From contig JAISOF010000030.1 of the NCBI GenBank assembly GCA_031275815.1, positions 1 to 64,000 of the forward strand: a DNA stretch of 64,000 bases, written 5' to 3'. Both the position numbers and the translations under genes were made by a program. Positions within the stretch are counted from its first letter, which is position 1, and each line of letters starts with the position of its first letter. This document shows, in pieces, positions 6,801 to 14,600 of the stretch. The DNA is from Candidatus Nomurabacteria bacterium. Its GTDB lineage: Bacteria; Patescibacteriota; Saccharimonadia; Saccharimonadales; Saccharimonadaceae. The notes beneath the pieces are model-generated. The model searched no databases. It saw only the letters and a list, made by a program, of their open reading frames with translations, and had not been told where the DNA came from.

Positions 6801-9595
6801 CCACGCCAACCACGTTACAGGAAATGAGCCAAGCATATTGTGCGACGATGACGGTGTATGATGGCACAAATCCGGCGGCGATTTTGACTTTGAAGGACAC
6901 TCGAAACAACCAAGATTATAATATTGCGAAGTTAGCCGACGACAAGTGTTGGTTTCTTGATAATCTCAAGTTACAGTTAACCAATGGCCTGACTTTAACA
7001 CCTGCTGACACCGATGTTGTAAATAATACAACAGTTTGGTTTACACAGGACGGCACTCAAGGCGGCACGGCTCTTCCCAATATGACAGGGAACTTTACTA
7101 ATAGTGGCTATATGACTAGGAATGGAAACGGCACAGCAACCGCACCAAACTTTGATGCTTGGCGACAAGTTAATCCGACAAACCTGACTGATTGTGCCAA
7201 CGGCTCGTCTTATAATTCCGATAGCCAAACTGGTTGTGGTTATATCTACAACTTTTACACCGCCACCGCTGGCACCGTCCCCCAAAGCCTCAGCACCGCC
7301 GGAGCAGAAGCCCCAGGCTCTATCTGCCCAGCCAATTGGCGTTTGCCTAGTGGCTATTACGATTCAAGCGACATCGACAACGACCTCCCATTCCTTAATG
7401 CCAGAATGAACGACCCGACTGCCACCACAGGCTCAACAGACAGCACCTACTACACCAACTGGCAACCTTCTGGTGCATTTCGGGGTGTGTTGCTTGGGTA
7501 CCGGGACTCAAGCTTCGACGGGCAGGGACAGTTCGGGGCCTTTTGGTCGTCTACGGTTTACTCGGCGTCGAACGGGTACGCCCTGTACTTCAGCACTGTC
7601 AGCGTCTACCCAGGCGATCATGCCTACTACCGGCGCTACGGGTTTGCGGTGCGGTGTGTAACTAATAGCGAATCGTTCACCCCAACAGTTACTTTCGACA
7701 ACATACCAGCCACCAACGTCAGCGTCGTCGATAACGGCGACGGCACGCAGACGGTTACCGCGGTAACGCCGGCTCACGCTACTGCTGTTGTCTCGGTCAA
7801 GGTCGATAACGGCACGTCGAACGCCACTCTCACGAATGCTTATACTTATCTTGACCCGATGATTATCGACTCTATTACGCCTAACCACGATATTGAGGAG
7901 GGTGGGGCGACGGTAACGATTACGGGGAAGAATATTATTGTGCCGACGCTGGCGACGCCGACTACCATGCAGGGAATGTCAACTGAATATTGTAAAACTA
8001 TGCCAGTTTATGACACGGCGAATCCGAATGCGGCTAGCACGCTGACGCTGACGGACACGCGCGACGGACAGGAGTATATGGTGCGTAAACTGGCGGACGG
8101 TAATTGTTGGATGATAAATAACCTTAAACTGGGGTCAACGACGGGGACGACGGCGCTCTCGCCGAGTAATACGAATATCTCGCAGGCGTGGACGTTGCCG
8201 CAAATTAGCATTGGCAGTGCCAGTTTCACCGAGCCGAAGGTGATGGCTTATAGTCCGCAGTCGAGTGATCTTAACGACCCGACTTTTTATGGTTATCATT
8301 ATAACTGGTGTGCGGCGACGGCTGGGGGCGACGGCACCAGCGGTAACGGCACTTGTTCGTCAGAGTATGTCGCGCCAGTCGATGCGGTCGGCGACATTTG
8401 TCCGGCCAATTGGCGGTTGCCGCGTGGGGGTTATCAGTTCGTTACCACTAACGAATTTAGTATGCTGAATGCGCGAATGGCTGGGTTTAGTGATAATCTT
8501 GACCCGACTTATCAGGCAAATTGGACTCTTTATCCTGATGGTTGGAAGTTTAATGGCGAGTTTCGGGCAACGATGGCTGGTTATTACAGCACGAATGGTC
8601 TCGGCGTGTCGGGTTGGACAGATGTCGGCCAGAACACTGATTTATGGGGGTCAAATTATCGTGGCGACGGGCATAGCAAGTTTGCGTGGACGATGGGATT
8701 TGCCTTTTCTAGTGGGTCGGTCGGCCCTGCCAATAGTGTCCAGCGTAATTACGGGCTGCCGGTGCGCTGTATGTCAGAGGGCGGTTTGCCGGGTTATACG
8801 GTAACCTTTGACACCGGTGCGGCGGCGGTGGTTGCGACGGATGTGTCGGTGGTGGATAATGGCGACGGCACCCAAACTTTGACCGCCACCGTGCCAGCCC
8901 ATACGCCAGGTTTGGTGGCCGTAACAGTAGACAATGGTATTTATAGTGCGGTTCTGGCGGCAGTCTGTAACGATGATCTATCCTATGGTGGTGACACCGG
9001 CAACAGTGGCACCGCCTGCAACGGCCAACTCGATTCAAACGAAAGCCAAAATGGCGACCGTGCTAATGTGGTCAGCGGGTTCCTATACGAAGAGATTTAT
9101 ATCTCCATAACTGTCGACCGGAGTATGGTTGATATTGGCGGCAGTAGTGGACTAAACCCTAGTCCCTCTGGTATATTCGGCACTGCTACTAGTGTCGCTA
9201 CCACTATCACCAACCACCCAAATGGCTACTCCCTCTCCATATCCACCGACAAACCCAGCTCCGACCCACACGCCAAAGACTTGAAACACCTCTTGTCAGA
9301 CGACTACGTCACCGGCACGGCAAACACTTGTACTTGGAGCGGCAGCAGTTTGGATAACACTACTGTTCCGTTGTCTGTTAATACTTGGGGGTTCACTCTC
9401 AGCACATCGAACCGCGACGCGGAACAACTCTGCCAAATCCCAAGCAGCAGCGCTCCCTTGACCATCAGAGCCACTGCCCAAGAAAACGCAACCGGCGACG
9501 TCACCAGTATCCACTTTGGCGCAAAAATAGATTTCGCAATACCCGCAGGGGAGTACCAAGCGACAATCATTTATACTGTGGAAACAAGGGATTAA
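3854..9595 (+). CDS. Giant surface protein: RCC1 propeller and FISUMP domains nested in TIG domains
   Basis: A 1,913-aa exported protein. A hydrophobic segment at about residues 25-42 (ALCVSLIVVLGGGALLSAII) acts as signal or anchor. The body consists of TIG/IPT immunoglobulin-like modules, each opening with a P..G...GGT.VTITG strand. The first is followed by seven RCC1-type repeats (GQVYxWGxDxxGQLGDGT), enough for a seven-bladed propeller, before the rest of the TIG fold resumes. The next three are each interrupted at the same place by a FISUMP-like module with C.TM..YD, DGKCWMINNL, CPxNWRLPRGG, WSS and a final RC pair. About 260 C-terminal residues form an uncharacterised domain ending GAKIDFAIPAGEYQATIIYT. 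No clear sorting signal is visible. The likely role is adhesion or host contact. The start is set by the promoter just upstream. Confidence 0.85.
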   Translation: MIEIIKAWGGEAPVVAPRVGGSFRALCVSLIVVLGGGALLSAIIRNSTSVNAAVTATTITPQSGSASGGTEVTITGTNLQGEVITQVAAGEYHSLALSNTGQVYVWGSDEYGQLGDGTVGPNANPTPTNITANFAGLSGQIVQVAGGRHYSVALSSSGQVYTWGRDQNGQLGDGTVGTPNSNPTPINITANFAGLSGKIIKLSAGFQAVHALTDSGQLWGWGNDGFGTLGDGTPGYDGDNKTNNPTPINVTANFAGLSGQIIDIVGDKGSSTIVLSSSGQVYTFGSDSYGNLGDGTVESPTGNATPINITANFAGLTGQITKIGAGNSTSFAITNSGQLYAWGNDSSGQLGDGTTATPDKVPTPTEVTANFAGLTGQIIEVKGGGSAFTAVLTSSGQVYTFGRDYYGYGFLGNGTTDTSYFPTPTEITANFAGLKGKITGLSAGDAYVLALTETGQVYSWGVDALGQLGDGLTDTPAANPTPINITAFIPATPNNLTISIGDSPCIDLVTGSTYITTNIAPDGTSVKCKTGPNDPSQTPYNVSVTAGGITSQLPSAYTYGTLPTPSLDQTSGLTGGGEVITISGDFSQTPSMQTFSADHCAAMPIYDPADPDPASTIVLFDRRGVPPQQYMIRKMADGKCWMINNLRLPLDFSSLTLSPADTNISDDLLVHPSDLNKNSYTEPLAYGLFSDNPDYDPYMPNSEERDITSPNFAGLYYNWCLATGGQVNSFGTCVGETEPPVDADEDICPLNWRLPRGGDVKDPNNEFDQLNAYMAGYVNGNQDVAYPSNAFANPSFADNWRFDGPFQGVDAAWFTANLSGSGQIQYYQNWGNLYGLYWSSSMIPAEQEKAMFLVYGDDYNWVETGYEIHVSPDADAVFRNDGLSIRCLADSTYAAPTPTVTFDGVVATVISSSDTEITVAVPAHTAGTVDVAVAVGSDTATVAAAYTYTDPPLELTSISPTLGPTAGGTVVTITGRNIIPSVATPTTLQEMSQAYCATMTVYDGTNPAAILTLKDTRNNQDYNIAKLADDKCWFLDNLKLQLTNGLTLTPADTDVVNNTTVWFTQDGTQGGTALPNMTGNFTNSGYMTRNGNGTATAPNFDAWRQVNPTNLTDCANGSSYNSDSQTGCGYIYNFYTATAGTVPQSLSTAGAEAPGSICPANWRLPSGYYDSSDIDNDLPFLNARMNDPTATTGSTDSTYYTNWQPSGAFRGVLLGYRDSSFDGQGQFGAFWSSTVYSASNGYALYFSTVSVYPGDHAYYRRYGFAVRCVTNSESFTPTVTFDNIPATNVSVVDNGDGTQTVTAVTPAHATAVVSVKVDNGTSNATLTNAYTYLDPMIIDSITPNHDIEEGGATVTITGKNIIVPTLATPTTMQGMSTEYCKTMPVYDTANPNAASTLTLTDTRDGQEYMVRKLADGNCWMINNLKLGSTTGTTALSPSNTNISQAWTLPQISIGSASFTEPKVMAYSPQSSDLNDPTFYGYHYNWCAATAGGDGTSGNGTCSSEYVAPVDAVGDICPANWRLPRGGYQFVTTNEFSMLNARMAGFSDNLDPTYQANWTLYPDGWKFNGEFRATMAGYYSTNGLGVSGWTDVGQNTDLWGSNYRGDGHSKFAWTMGFAFSSGSVGPANSVQRNYGLPVRCMSEGGLPGYTVTFDTGAAAVVATDVSVVDNGDGTQTLTATVPAHTPGLVAVTVDNGIYSAVLAAVCNDDLSYGGDTGNSGTACNGQLDSNESQNGDRANVVSGFLYEEIYISITVDRSMVDIGGSSGLNPSPSGIFGTATSVATTITNHPNGYSLSISTDKPSSDPHAKDLKHLLSDDYVTGTANTCTWSGSSLDNTTVPLSVNTWGFTLSTSNRDAEQLCQIPSSSAPLTIRATAQENATGDVTSIHFGAKIDFAIPAGEYQATIIYTVETRD

Positions 9596-9718
9596 TTACA
9601 CATTTTTAGCGCTAAAAACTGGCAGTTTTCGCACATTTTTAGCACTTAGCTTCAAAATACACCCCAAAAAGCGTGGACACCACTTGAACACAACAAACAA
9701 CAAGGCTCTATCCGCTGG
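9596..9718. terminator. Palindromic spacer between convergent genes
   Basis: The palindrome TTTTTAGCGCTAAAAA lies just past the stop of the surface protein and could serve as a weak bidirectional terminator between the convergent surface-protein and lemA genes. It lacks a classic GC-rich stem. Confidence 0.35.
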
Positions 9719-10486
9719 CTAAACACCAACTTTTGGCGGTGCGTCCGTTTCCGTCGGCGCAATGCCCGCGTCCACCGCCGGCTTCACTCCCGCCGCGCCG
9801 GTGCCGTCAGGCTGTTCCACCTGTTGCTGTCGATGGGCGGCGGTGGAGCTGGAAGTCACAGCATTATTAATCGTCGGGCGCTCAGTTTTATTTGCCGACA
9901 TTTCAAACAGCTTGAATGGCTCCTTAAACCCAAAAATCGCCGCAATAATATTGGTCGGAAAAGCCGTGCGTTTGGTGTTGAACGACGTGGCGTTGCGGTT
10001 ATATGTCCGGCGCGCTGAGCTGATATTTTCTTCCACCGAAGAAGTGCGGGTCGCCGTGTGCACGCCCAAAGTTTCAATCGACCGGAGCTCCGGATAGCGC
10101 TCCTGCAACGGCCACAGCGGCATGCCGACCTGAAACGCGGAATTAATGCTGTTGTCCGCCACGATTTTGTCGTTGAGCGTGCCATTGTTGCGGGCGGTGT
10201 TCACCCGTGCGCGCAACGCCGCAATCTCGGCATACGTGCGCTCTTCGTGCTGATAAGCCCGCTCCGCCTGCTCCAACAACGCGCTGATTTCGTCAAACCG
10301 TTGCTCAAGATACGTGTCGATATTGCTGAAAGATTCCTCTGTTTTGCGCTTAGCGTTGTTCAAGTTGTTATACATGAAAATGAACAGCAAAACGAGAATC
10401 ACGCAAAGCGTAATCCACCAGTTCGTAAAAATCCAATTATAAATCTCGGTTTCAATCCCCGCAAACTGCTTACTAACCAATTCCAT
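9719..10486 (-). CDS. lemA: LemA family protein
   Basis: A 255-aa membrane-anchored protein. One transmembrane helix (about residues 23-40, WWITLCVILVLLFIFMY) is followed by the LemA signature NNLNNAKRKTEESFSNIDTYLEQRFDEI, a long helical bundle, and a low-complexity P/T/A-rich tail from about residue 205. LemA proteins are widespread and of uncertain function, often paired with a membrane partner. The start follows a full AAAGGAGGTGA site and overlaps the preceding gene by 14 bp, so the two are translationally coupled. Confidence 0.93.
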   Translation of the reverse strand: MELVSKQFAGIETEIYNWIFTNWWITLCVILVLLFIFMYNNLNNAKRKTEESFSNIDTYLEQRFDEISALLEQAERAYQHEERTYAEIAALRARVNTARNNGTLNDKIVADNSINSAFQVGMPLWPLQERYPELRSIETLGVHTATRTSSVEENISSARRTYNRNATSFNTKRTAFPTNIIAAIFGFKEPFKLFEMSANKTERPTINNAVTSSSTAAHRQQQVEQPDGTGAAGVKPAVDAGIAPTETDAPPKVGV

Positions 10487-11969
10487 CTCTGGTCACCTCC
10501 TTTAATGCCTTTGCTTTATTATATATCGCGTCCAGCTCAGTGTCAAATATTTGCTTGAACTCTTTCCATTTCATGGTTTCAATCGCGAGCAGTTTTGGCT
10601 CATAACCCGAAACCAGCTGTTTTGACAGCGCGTGATAATCTTGCGGCGCCATGTACGCATACCAAAAATCTGTCAAATATTTGCAAAGATACACTTTTTC
10701 AATGAGGGGGAACACGCGATAGTATCGGAAAAAATCCTTGTCGGAAGCCTTTGGCACCGTGCTGTCCACCACCGCCTCCGCATAAGTTTTTTTGAAATCC
10801 ATAAACTCGCCACGCTTGATTTTGGCATAAGCACTGCGACGTGGTGACACGTTGAAGTTTAAGCCTTTATCCGTAAAAGTCAGGTTGAAGGCGTTGTAGC
10901 GCTTGTATAAAAACAGTAGCCGCTCCTCAAACGCCGCCGTCATAATCCGCGTGGCCTCAAAATGCATTTCTTCAAGGTTCGAAAAGCCCTTGAACCCACT
11001 AATCCGGCAATCCAAAACCTTGTTCAGGGTTTCATCCACAAAATGATGATTATATTTGTTGTCGTGAATGGCGTGAATCGTCGCCTCTGTTGCGGACGCC
11101 ACCAAGGTTTCGTTGGCGCGAATCAAAATGGCGTTGCCGCGCAAGTTTTGGAACAATTTGCGTCCAAAAATGTCATAATACAGACCCACAAACGCCTTTT
11201 TGCCTTTGTTTTTCAATTCTAAGGACAAATCCGCGAACCGCCCCGCGCTGAGCGGCCCCATGAACACGGTTTCGTGGCGGGTTTTGGTGGAGTAGCGGGA
11301 ATCAGTCACGGTGCGTTTTATGGCAGTATCAACCAAATTGGCTGTATCATGCTTTTTCTTACCGAAAAACCGCGTTCTGAGGGTCAGCGGCCACAGCCGC
11401 CACTTCATTACCCCCGTTGCCAAAACATTCCCCACATCTGTGACGCCCGTGTGTTCGCACACTTCGTGGCTGGGGATGGTGGTGTGCTCCGGAAAAGTTG
11501 TGGAAAACTCCGGCACTGCTCCGAAAATAAGGTCTCGCAAGAACGTTTTTGCTAAAAAACTGCGATATTCGGTGTCGGTGCAAAAAACCGCCGAACAAAT
11601 GACAGTGCCAAAAAACGACACAAAACCAATAACTATGATATACATTGCTATCGTCCCCGTGCGATCGAGCGGAGCCAGCGCCACGCAAAGCAAAATAAAC
11701 AGAAACCACCCACACCAAATCAGGGCAAACCTGCGCGTCATCGCCCGATCAAGCTTTTGCGCCACAATCATCCAAAAAATATATTTCTTGAAGTTGGGAT
11801 TTTTGTACAAAAAGTCCGCATAAGCCACCGGATCTGCGCCAAAATATTCGGCGGCCGGAGTATTTTGTTGGTGATGCCGCGCCTGCGCAATGTCATTTTT
11901 CAAGCTCAAAAAATAAAACTCAGCATTCTTGATGGCGGACTCTGCCTTTTGGAGCAATTTATTGCGCAT
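10473..11969 (-). CDS. Membrane protein, DUF3137-like, LemA partner
   Basis: A 498-aa protein with two transmembrane helices at about residues 80-125 (FALIWCGWFLFILLCVALA and IAMYIIVIGFVSFFGTVIC) and a large soluble C-terminal part. The core FADLSLELKNKGKKAFVGLYYDIFGRKLFQNL resembles DUF3137 proteins, which commonly accompany LemA. The N-terminus is an amphipathic helix. The start ATG follows a TATAAT (minus strand, 11984-11979) by 9 nt, so the mRNA is probably leaderless. The function is unknown. The family call rests on pattern and neighbourhood only. Confidence 0.75.
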   Translation of the reverse strand: MRNKLLQKAESAIKNAEFYFLSLKNDIAQARHHQQNTPAAEYFGADPVAYADFLYKNPNFKKYIFWMIVAQKLDRAMTRRFALIWCGWFLFILLCVALAPLDRTGTIAMYIIVIGFVSFFGTVICSAVFCTDTEYRSFLAKTFLRDLIFGAVPEFSTTFPEHTTIPSHEVCEHTGVTDVGNVLATGVMKWRLWPLTLRTRFFGKKKHDTANLVDTAIKRTVTDSRYSTKTRHETVFMGPLSAGRFADLSLELKNKGKKAFVGLYYDIFGRKLFQNLRGNAILIRANETLVASATEATIHAIHDNKYNHHFVDETLNKVLDCRISGFKGFSNLEEMHFEATRIMTAAFEERLLFLYKRYNAFNLTFTDKGLNFNVSPRRSAYAKIKRGEFMDFKKTYAEAVVDSTVPKASDKDFFRYYRVFPLIEKVYLCKYLTDFWYAYMAPQDYHALSKQLVSGYEPKLLAIETMKWKEFKQIFDTELDAIYNKAKALKEVTRDGIG

Positions 11970-12063
11970 GTGTATAATATTATACAGTAACTTTGGCTTT
12001 ATTGATACAACAAGGTTTCATAAAGGTGGGGAAGTGTTATAAGGATTTAATACCAACTTAGTC

Positions 12064-12092
12064 TTGAAAAATCTGATTTTTTCAGTTATAAT
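12064..12092 (+). promoter_or_regulatory. Promoter of rny
   Basis: TTGAAA (12064-12069), a 17-nt spacer and TATAAT (12087-12092). Unlike most first genes here, rny then has a leader of about 45 nt and an AAAGGA ribosome-binding site, leaving room for post-transcriptional control. Confidence 0.75.
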
Positions 12093-12144
12093 GGATTGTG
12101 GAATATTAAACATTGATAACATCACCGTATTCTGAAAGGATTCT

Positions 12145-13656
12145 ATGATAGGTATAATAATAGCATGTATTATCAGCGCTGGGGTTTCTGGTGGCGCGGT
12201 AATTGGGTACAATAAATATAAGGCGACCAAGGTCAAGGACAATGTAGACAACTTGATTAGCAAGGCGAAGAAAGAGGCCGATGGGATTTTGATGGACGCG
12301 AAAAAAGAGGCGTTGAACATCAAAGACGCGGCAAAAAAAGAGGAAGACGAGCACCGGCGCGAGTGGAAGAGGATGGAGAGTCGTTCGGCGGAGCGCGAGG
12401 CCAGCCTTGACAAGAAATTGGAGGATTTGGACACGCGTTCAGAGAAGTTGCGGGCGGAGGAAAACAGTCTCGAAAGTTTGAAGAATGAAATCCGCGCCAT
12501 CCGCACCAAACAACAGGAAAAGTTGGAGAAAATCGCGGGGCTGTCCAAGGCCAGCGCGAAAGAGAAACTGCTGACCATGACCGAGAAAGATATCAAAAAC
12601 GATTTGATTGGGCTGGTGAAAAAGGAGCAACACGACATCAAAGAAGACGCGGACGAGATGGCGCAAACGATTTTGGTGACGGCGATGGAGCGCATGAGCT
12701 CGGAGGTGACAGCAGATCGCACGGTGACGGCTTTGAAGTTGACGGACGACGAGATGAAAGGGCGGATTATCGGCAAAGAGGGGCGCAATATTCAGGCTTT
12801 GCAACGGGCGACAGGTGTGGACATTTTGGTGGACGACACGCCCGGCATGATTGTATTGTCTTCGTTCGATCCGGTGCGCCGACAGGTGGCGCGGCTAGCG
12901 TTGGAGTTGTTGATGAAAGATGGGCGGATTAATCCGACTTCGATTGAGGATACGGTGGTGAAAGCCGAGAAACAGATTGACAAGGAAATTAACCGCGCGG
13001 GCGAGGATGCAGCGCGCGAGGTGGGCGTGGTGGGGTTGCCCAGAGAGATTTTGCGGTTGCTAGGCGAGTTGAAGTTTCGCACGTCTTATGGACAGAATGT
13101 GCTGTTGCACTCGGTGGAGATGGCGCATATTGCGGGGTTAATTGCGGAAGAAATCGGCGCGGACAAGCGCATTGCCAAAACCGCGACTTTGTTGCATGAC
13201 ATCGGCAAAGCGGTGACGCACAAAATTGAGGGCAAGCACGCTGAAATCGGCGCGGAGCTTGCGAAAAAATACGGTTTGGAAGAGGCGATTGTGCACGCGA
13301 TGGCGGCGCACCACGAAGACATTGAACCGACCACGGTGGAGGCGATTATTGTGAAAATTGTGGACGCGCTGTCGGCGGCGCGACCGGGTGCCCGAAATGT
13401 CAGCGCTGAAAACTTTGCGGAACGCATGCGCGATTTGGAAAACATTGCGCTTAGTTTTGGCGGCATTGACAAAGCGTACGCCGTGTCGGCTGGGCGTGAG
13501 ATCCGCGTGATTGTGGAGCCGAAACAGATTGACGATTTATCGGCGCTGAAACTGGCGCGCGACATTGCGAACAAAATCGAAGCCACCATGCAATATCCGG
13601 GCATTATCAAGGTCAACGTGATCCGCGAGACGCGGGCGGTGGAGTACGCGAAGTAA
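12145..13656 (+). CDS. rny: Ribonuclease Y
   Basis: RNase Y is the membrane-anchored endoribonuclease that starts mRNA decay in many bacteria. All parts are present in 503 aa: an N-terminal transmembrane helix (IGIIIACIISAGVSGGAVIGY), a long charged coiled coil (about residues 30-190), a KH domain (GRIIGKEGRNIQALQRATG) near residue 213, and an HD domain (HSVEMAHIAGLIAEE, then LLHDIGKA) near residues 320-355. The C-terminus VIRETRAVEYAK is typical. The gene is monocistronic behind its own promoter, and downstream lies a hairpin related to the dispersed 3544-3682 element. Confidence 0.97.
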   Translation: MIGIIIACIISAGVSGGAVIGYNKYKATKVKDNVDNLISKAKKEADGILMDAKKEALNIKDAAKKEEDEHRREWKRMESRSAEREASLDKKLEDLDTRSEKLRAEENSLESLKNEIRAIRTKQQEKLEKIAGLSKASAKEKLLTMTEKDIKNDLIGLVKKEQHDIKEDADEMAQTILVTAMERMSSEVTADRTVTALKLTDDEMKGRIIGKEGRNIQALQRATGVDILVDDTPGMIVLSSFDPVRRQVARLALELLMKDGRINPTSIEDTVVKAEKQIDKEINRAGEDAAREVGVVGLPREILRLLGELKFRTSYGQNVLLHSVEMAHIAGLIAEEIGADKRIAKTATLLHDIGKAVTHKIEGKHAEIGAELAKKYGLEEAIVHAMAAHHEDIEPTTVEAIIVKIVDALSAARPGARNVSAENFAERMRDLENIALSFGGIDKAYAVSAGREIRVIVEPKQIDDLSALKLARDIANKIEATMQYPGIIKVNVIRETRAVEYAK

Positions 13657-13676
13657 GATTTGAGCGGTTTTGCCGC

Positions 13677-13730
13677 GCCCTGTGAAGTGGGGGTTGGTGC
13701 CAACAAGACCTTGTTGGGGGTTATTTTGAG
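13677..13730 (+). repeat. Solo arm of dispersed inverted repeat, likely rny terminator
   Basis: Positions 13677-13714 are an exact 38-bp reverse complement of 3540-3577. The segment folds on itself (CCAACAA/TTGTTGG around GACC) and is followed by GGGGGTTATTTTG, so it may end rny transcription. Its presence at two loci in opposite orientation indicates a dispersed element, here possibly co-opted as a terminator. Confidence 0.6.
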
Positions 13731-13829
13731 TATTACAGTGTTTTGTGTTTTGCGATTAAAAAACTCCCGTCCACCCCAACAAAAACGCGCTTGCATTTCA
13801 TTTCGTGCTTATGTTACAATTTACTCAAT

Positions 13830-14012
13830 ATGTTGAGTAAAAGTAAGTCTGGGAAAGTTGTATCACGCATGCGGGAGCAGGTTGCTCGCGTGAAAAAAAA
13901 GCTCTCTCTCGGAGGCCACAGCGGTAGTTATCCAGGGTTGTTCGCCTCAGCAAGCAGGTATGGGTCCGCGCTCAACGGCACCGGTTGGCGGGCGGTGGCT
14001 GGCGCATATTAG
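13830..14012 (+). CDS. Small cationic peptide, 60 aa
   Basis: A short gene with a lysine/arginine-rich N-terminal half (MLSKSKSGKVVSRMREQVAR) and a glycine/alanine/serine/aromatic-rich tail ending GTGWRAVAGAY. A promoter (TTGCAT, 18-nt spacer, TACAAT at 13815-13820) stands 9 nt before the ATG, in the leaderless pattern seen for many genes here, and a perfect hairpin follows at 14021-14045. There is no signal peptide or known family. A small DNA- or RNA-binding protein or a secreted peptide are both possible. The coding assignment rests on promoter and hairpin placement. Confidence 0.5.
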   Translation: MLSKSKSGKVVSRMREQVARVKKKLSLGGHSGSYPGLFASASRYGSALNGTGWRAVAGAY

Positions 14013-14020
14013 CTTCCCTG

Positions 14021-14045
14021 TAGTGTTGTAAAAATTACAACACTA
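14021..14045. terminator. Perfect 11-bp hairpin after the 60-aa gene
   Basis: TAGTGTTGTAA (14021-14031) and TTACAACACTA (14035-14045) are perfect complements around a 3-nt loop. The minus-strand side is followed by GGG tracts rather than a clean T run, so terminator activity is plausible but not certain. Confidence 0.5.
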
Positions 14046-14133
14046 AAACCCCCAAAAAAAAATACTTTCACAACACCCCAACCACACCCGTCAATGACTC
14101 TCAACGCCAATAACTTCTTGATGGGAAAAACCG

Positions 14134-14210
14134 TGGTGGAGCATAGGAGATTCAAACTCCTGACCTCTTCGCTGCCAGCGAAGCGCTCTAATCAGCTGAG
14201 CTAATGCCCC
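14134..14210 (-). tRNA. tRNA-Ala (GGC)
   Basis: Reading the minus strand, GGGGCAT pairs with ATGCTCC in the acceptor stem. The D arm is AGCTCAG..GAGC, the anticodon stem-loop CTTCGCTGGCAGCGAAG carries GGC, and the T arm is AGGAGTTTGAATCTCCT. Discriminator A and an encoded CCA follow. Confidence 0.95.
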
Positions 14211-14246
14211 ATGTTGACGATACTCTGTATCATTTTAACACACGGT

Positions 14247-14338
14247 TGGCGGAAGAGGCAGGATTCGAACCTGTGAGAGATATTGCTACCCCTACACGCT
14301 TTCCAAGCGTGCGCCTTCAACCACTCGGCCACTCTTCC
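14247..14338 (-). tRNA. tRNA-Ser (GGA)
   Basis: The minus-strand sequence starts GGAAGAG and ends CTCTTCC, with discriminator G and an encoded CCA. The anticodon arm CACGCTTGGAAAGCGTG carries GGA. A long variable arm, typical of class II tRNAs, precedes the T arm. Confidence 0.95.
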
Positions 14339-14346
14339 TTATAATT

Positions 14347-14428
14347 AAGAAAACCTTTTTCGAAAAGGTTTTCTTCCTTTTCAAAATCATTTATATTTTT
14401 GAATTGGGATTAAAGCCCAATTCAAAAA
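14347..14428. terminator. Two tandem AT-rich hairpins
   Basis: AAGAAAACCTTTT/AAAAGGTTTTCTT (14347-14375) and TTTTTGAATTGGG/CCCAATTCAAAAA (14396-14428) are both perfect 13-bp stems. They lie 5' of the minus-strand tRNA pair and upstream of the ABC operon. No plus-strand transcript obviously ends here, so they may insulate the two units or be part of an unannotated RNA. Confidence 0.5.
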
Positions 14429-14565
14429 TGGTTGATGATTTCGATTGACATCATAGCATTTTTTTTCTTGAATGTAAAATGTAGAAAAAATAACTCCTCA
14501 TAAGCTCTAAACCAAGCAGGGGAAAAAGTTTACTCAAAAATCTCAAAAATGTATGGTGGTTCTGC

Positions 14566-14594
14566 TTGTTTAATCGTGCGGCAAAAAATATAAT
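14566..14594 (+). promoter_or_regulatory. Promoter of the ABC transporter operon
   Basis: TTGTTT (14566-14571), a 17-nt spacer and TATAAT (14589-14594). The ATG is 6 nt beyond the -10 box, so transcription would begin at or next to the start codon. Confidence 0.75.
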
Positions 14595-14600
14595 ATCTAT

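Noticed and set aside
12018-12788. 256-aa minus-strand frame opposite rny
   Set aside because: Serine/phenylalanine-rich shadow of the rny coiled coil; the rny domains are unambiguous.
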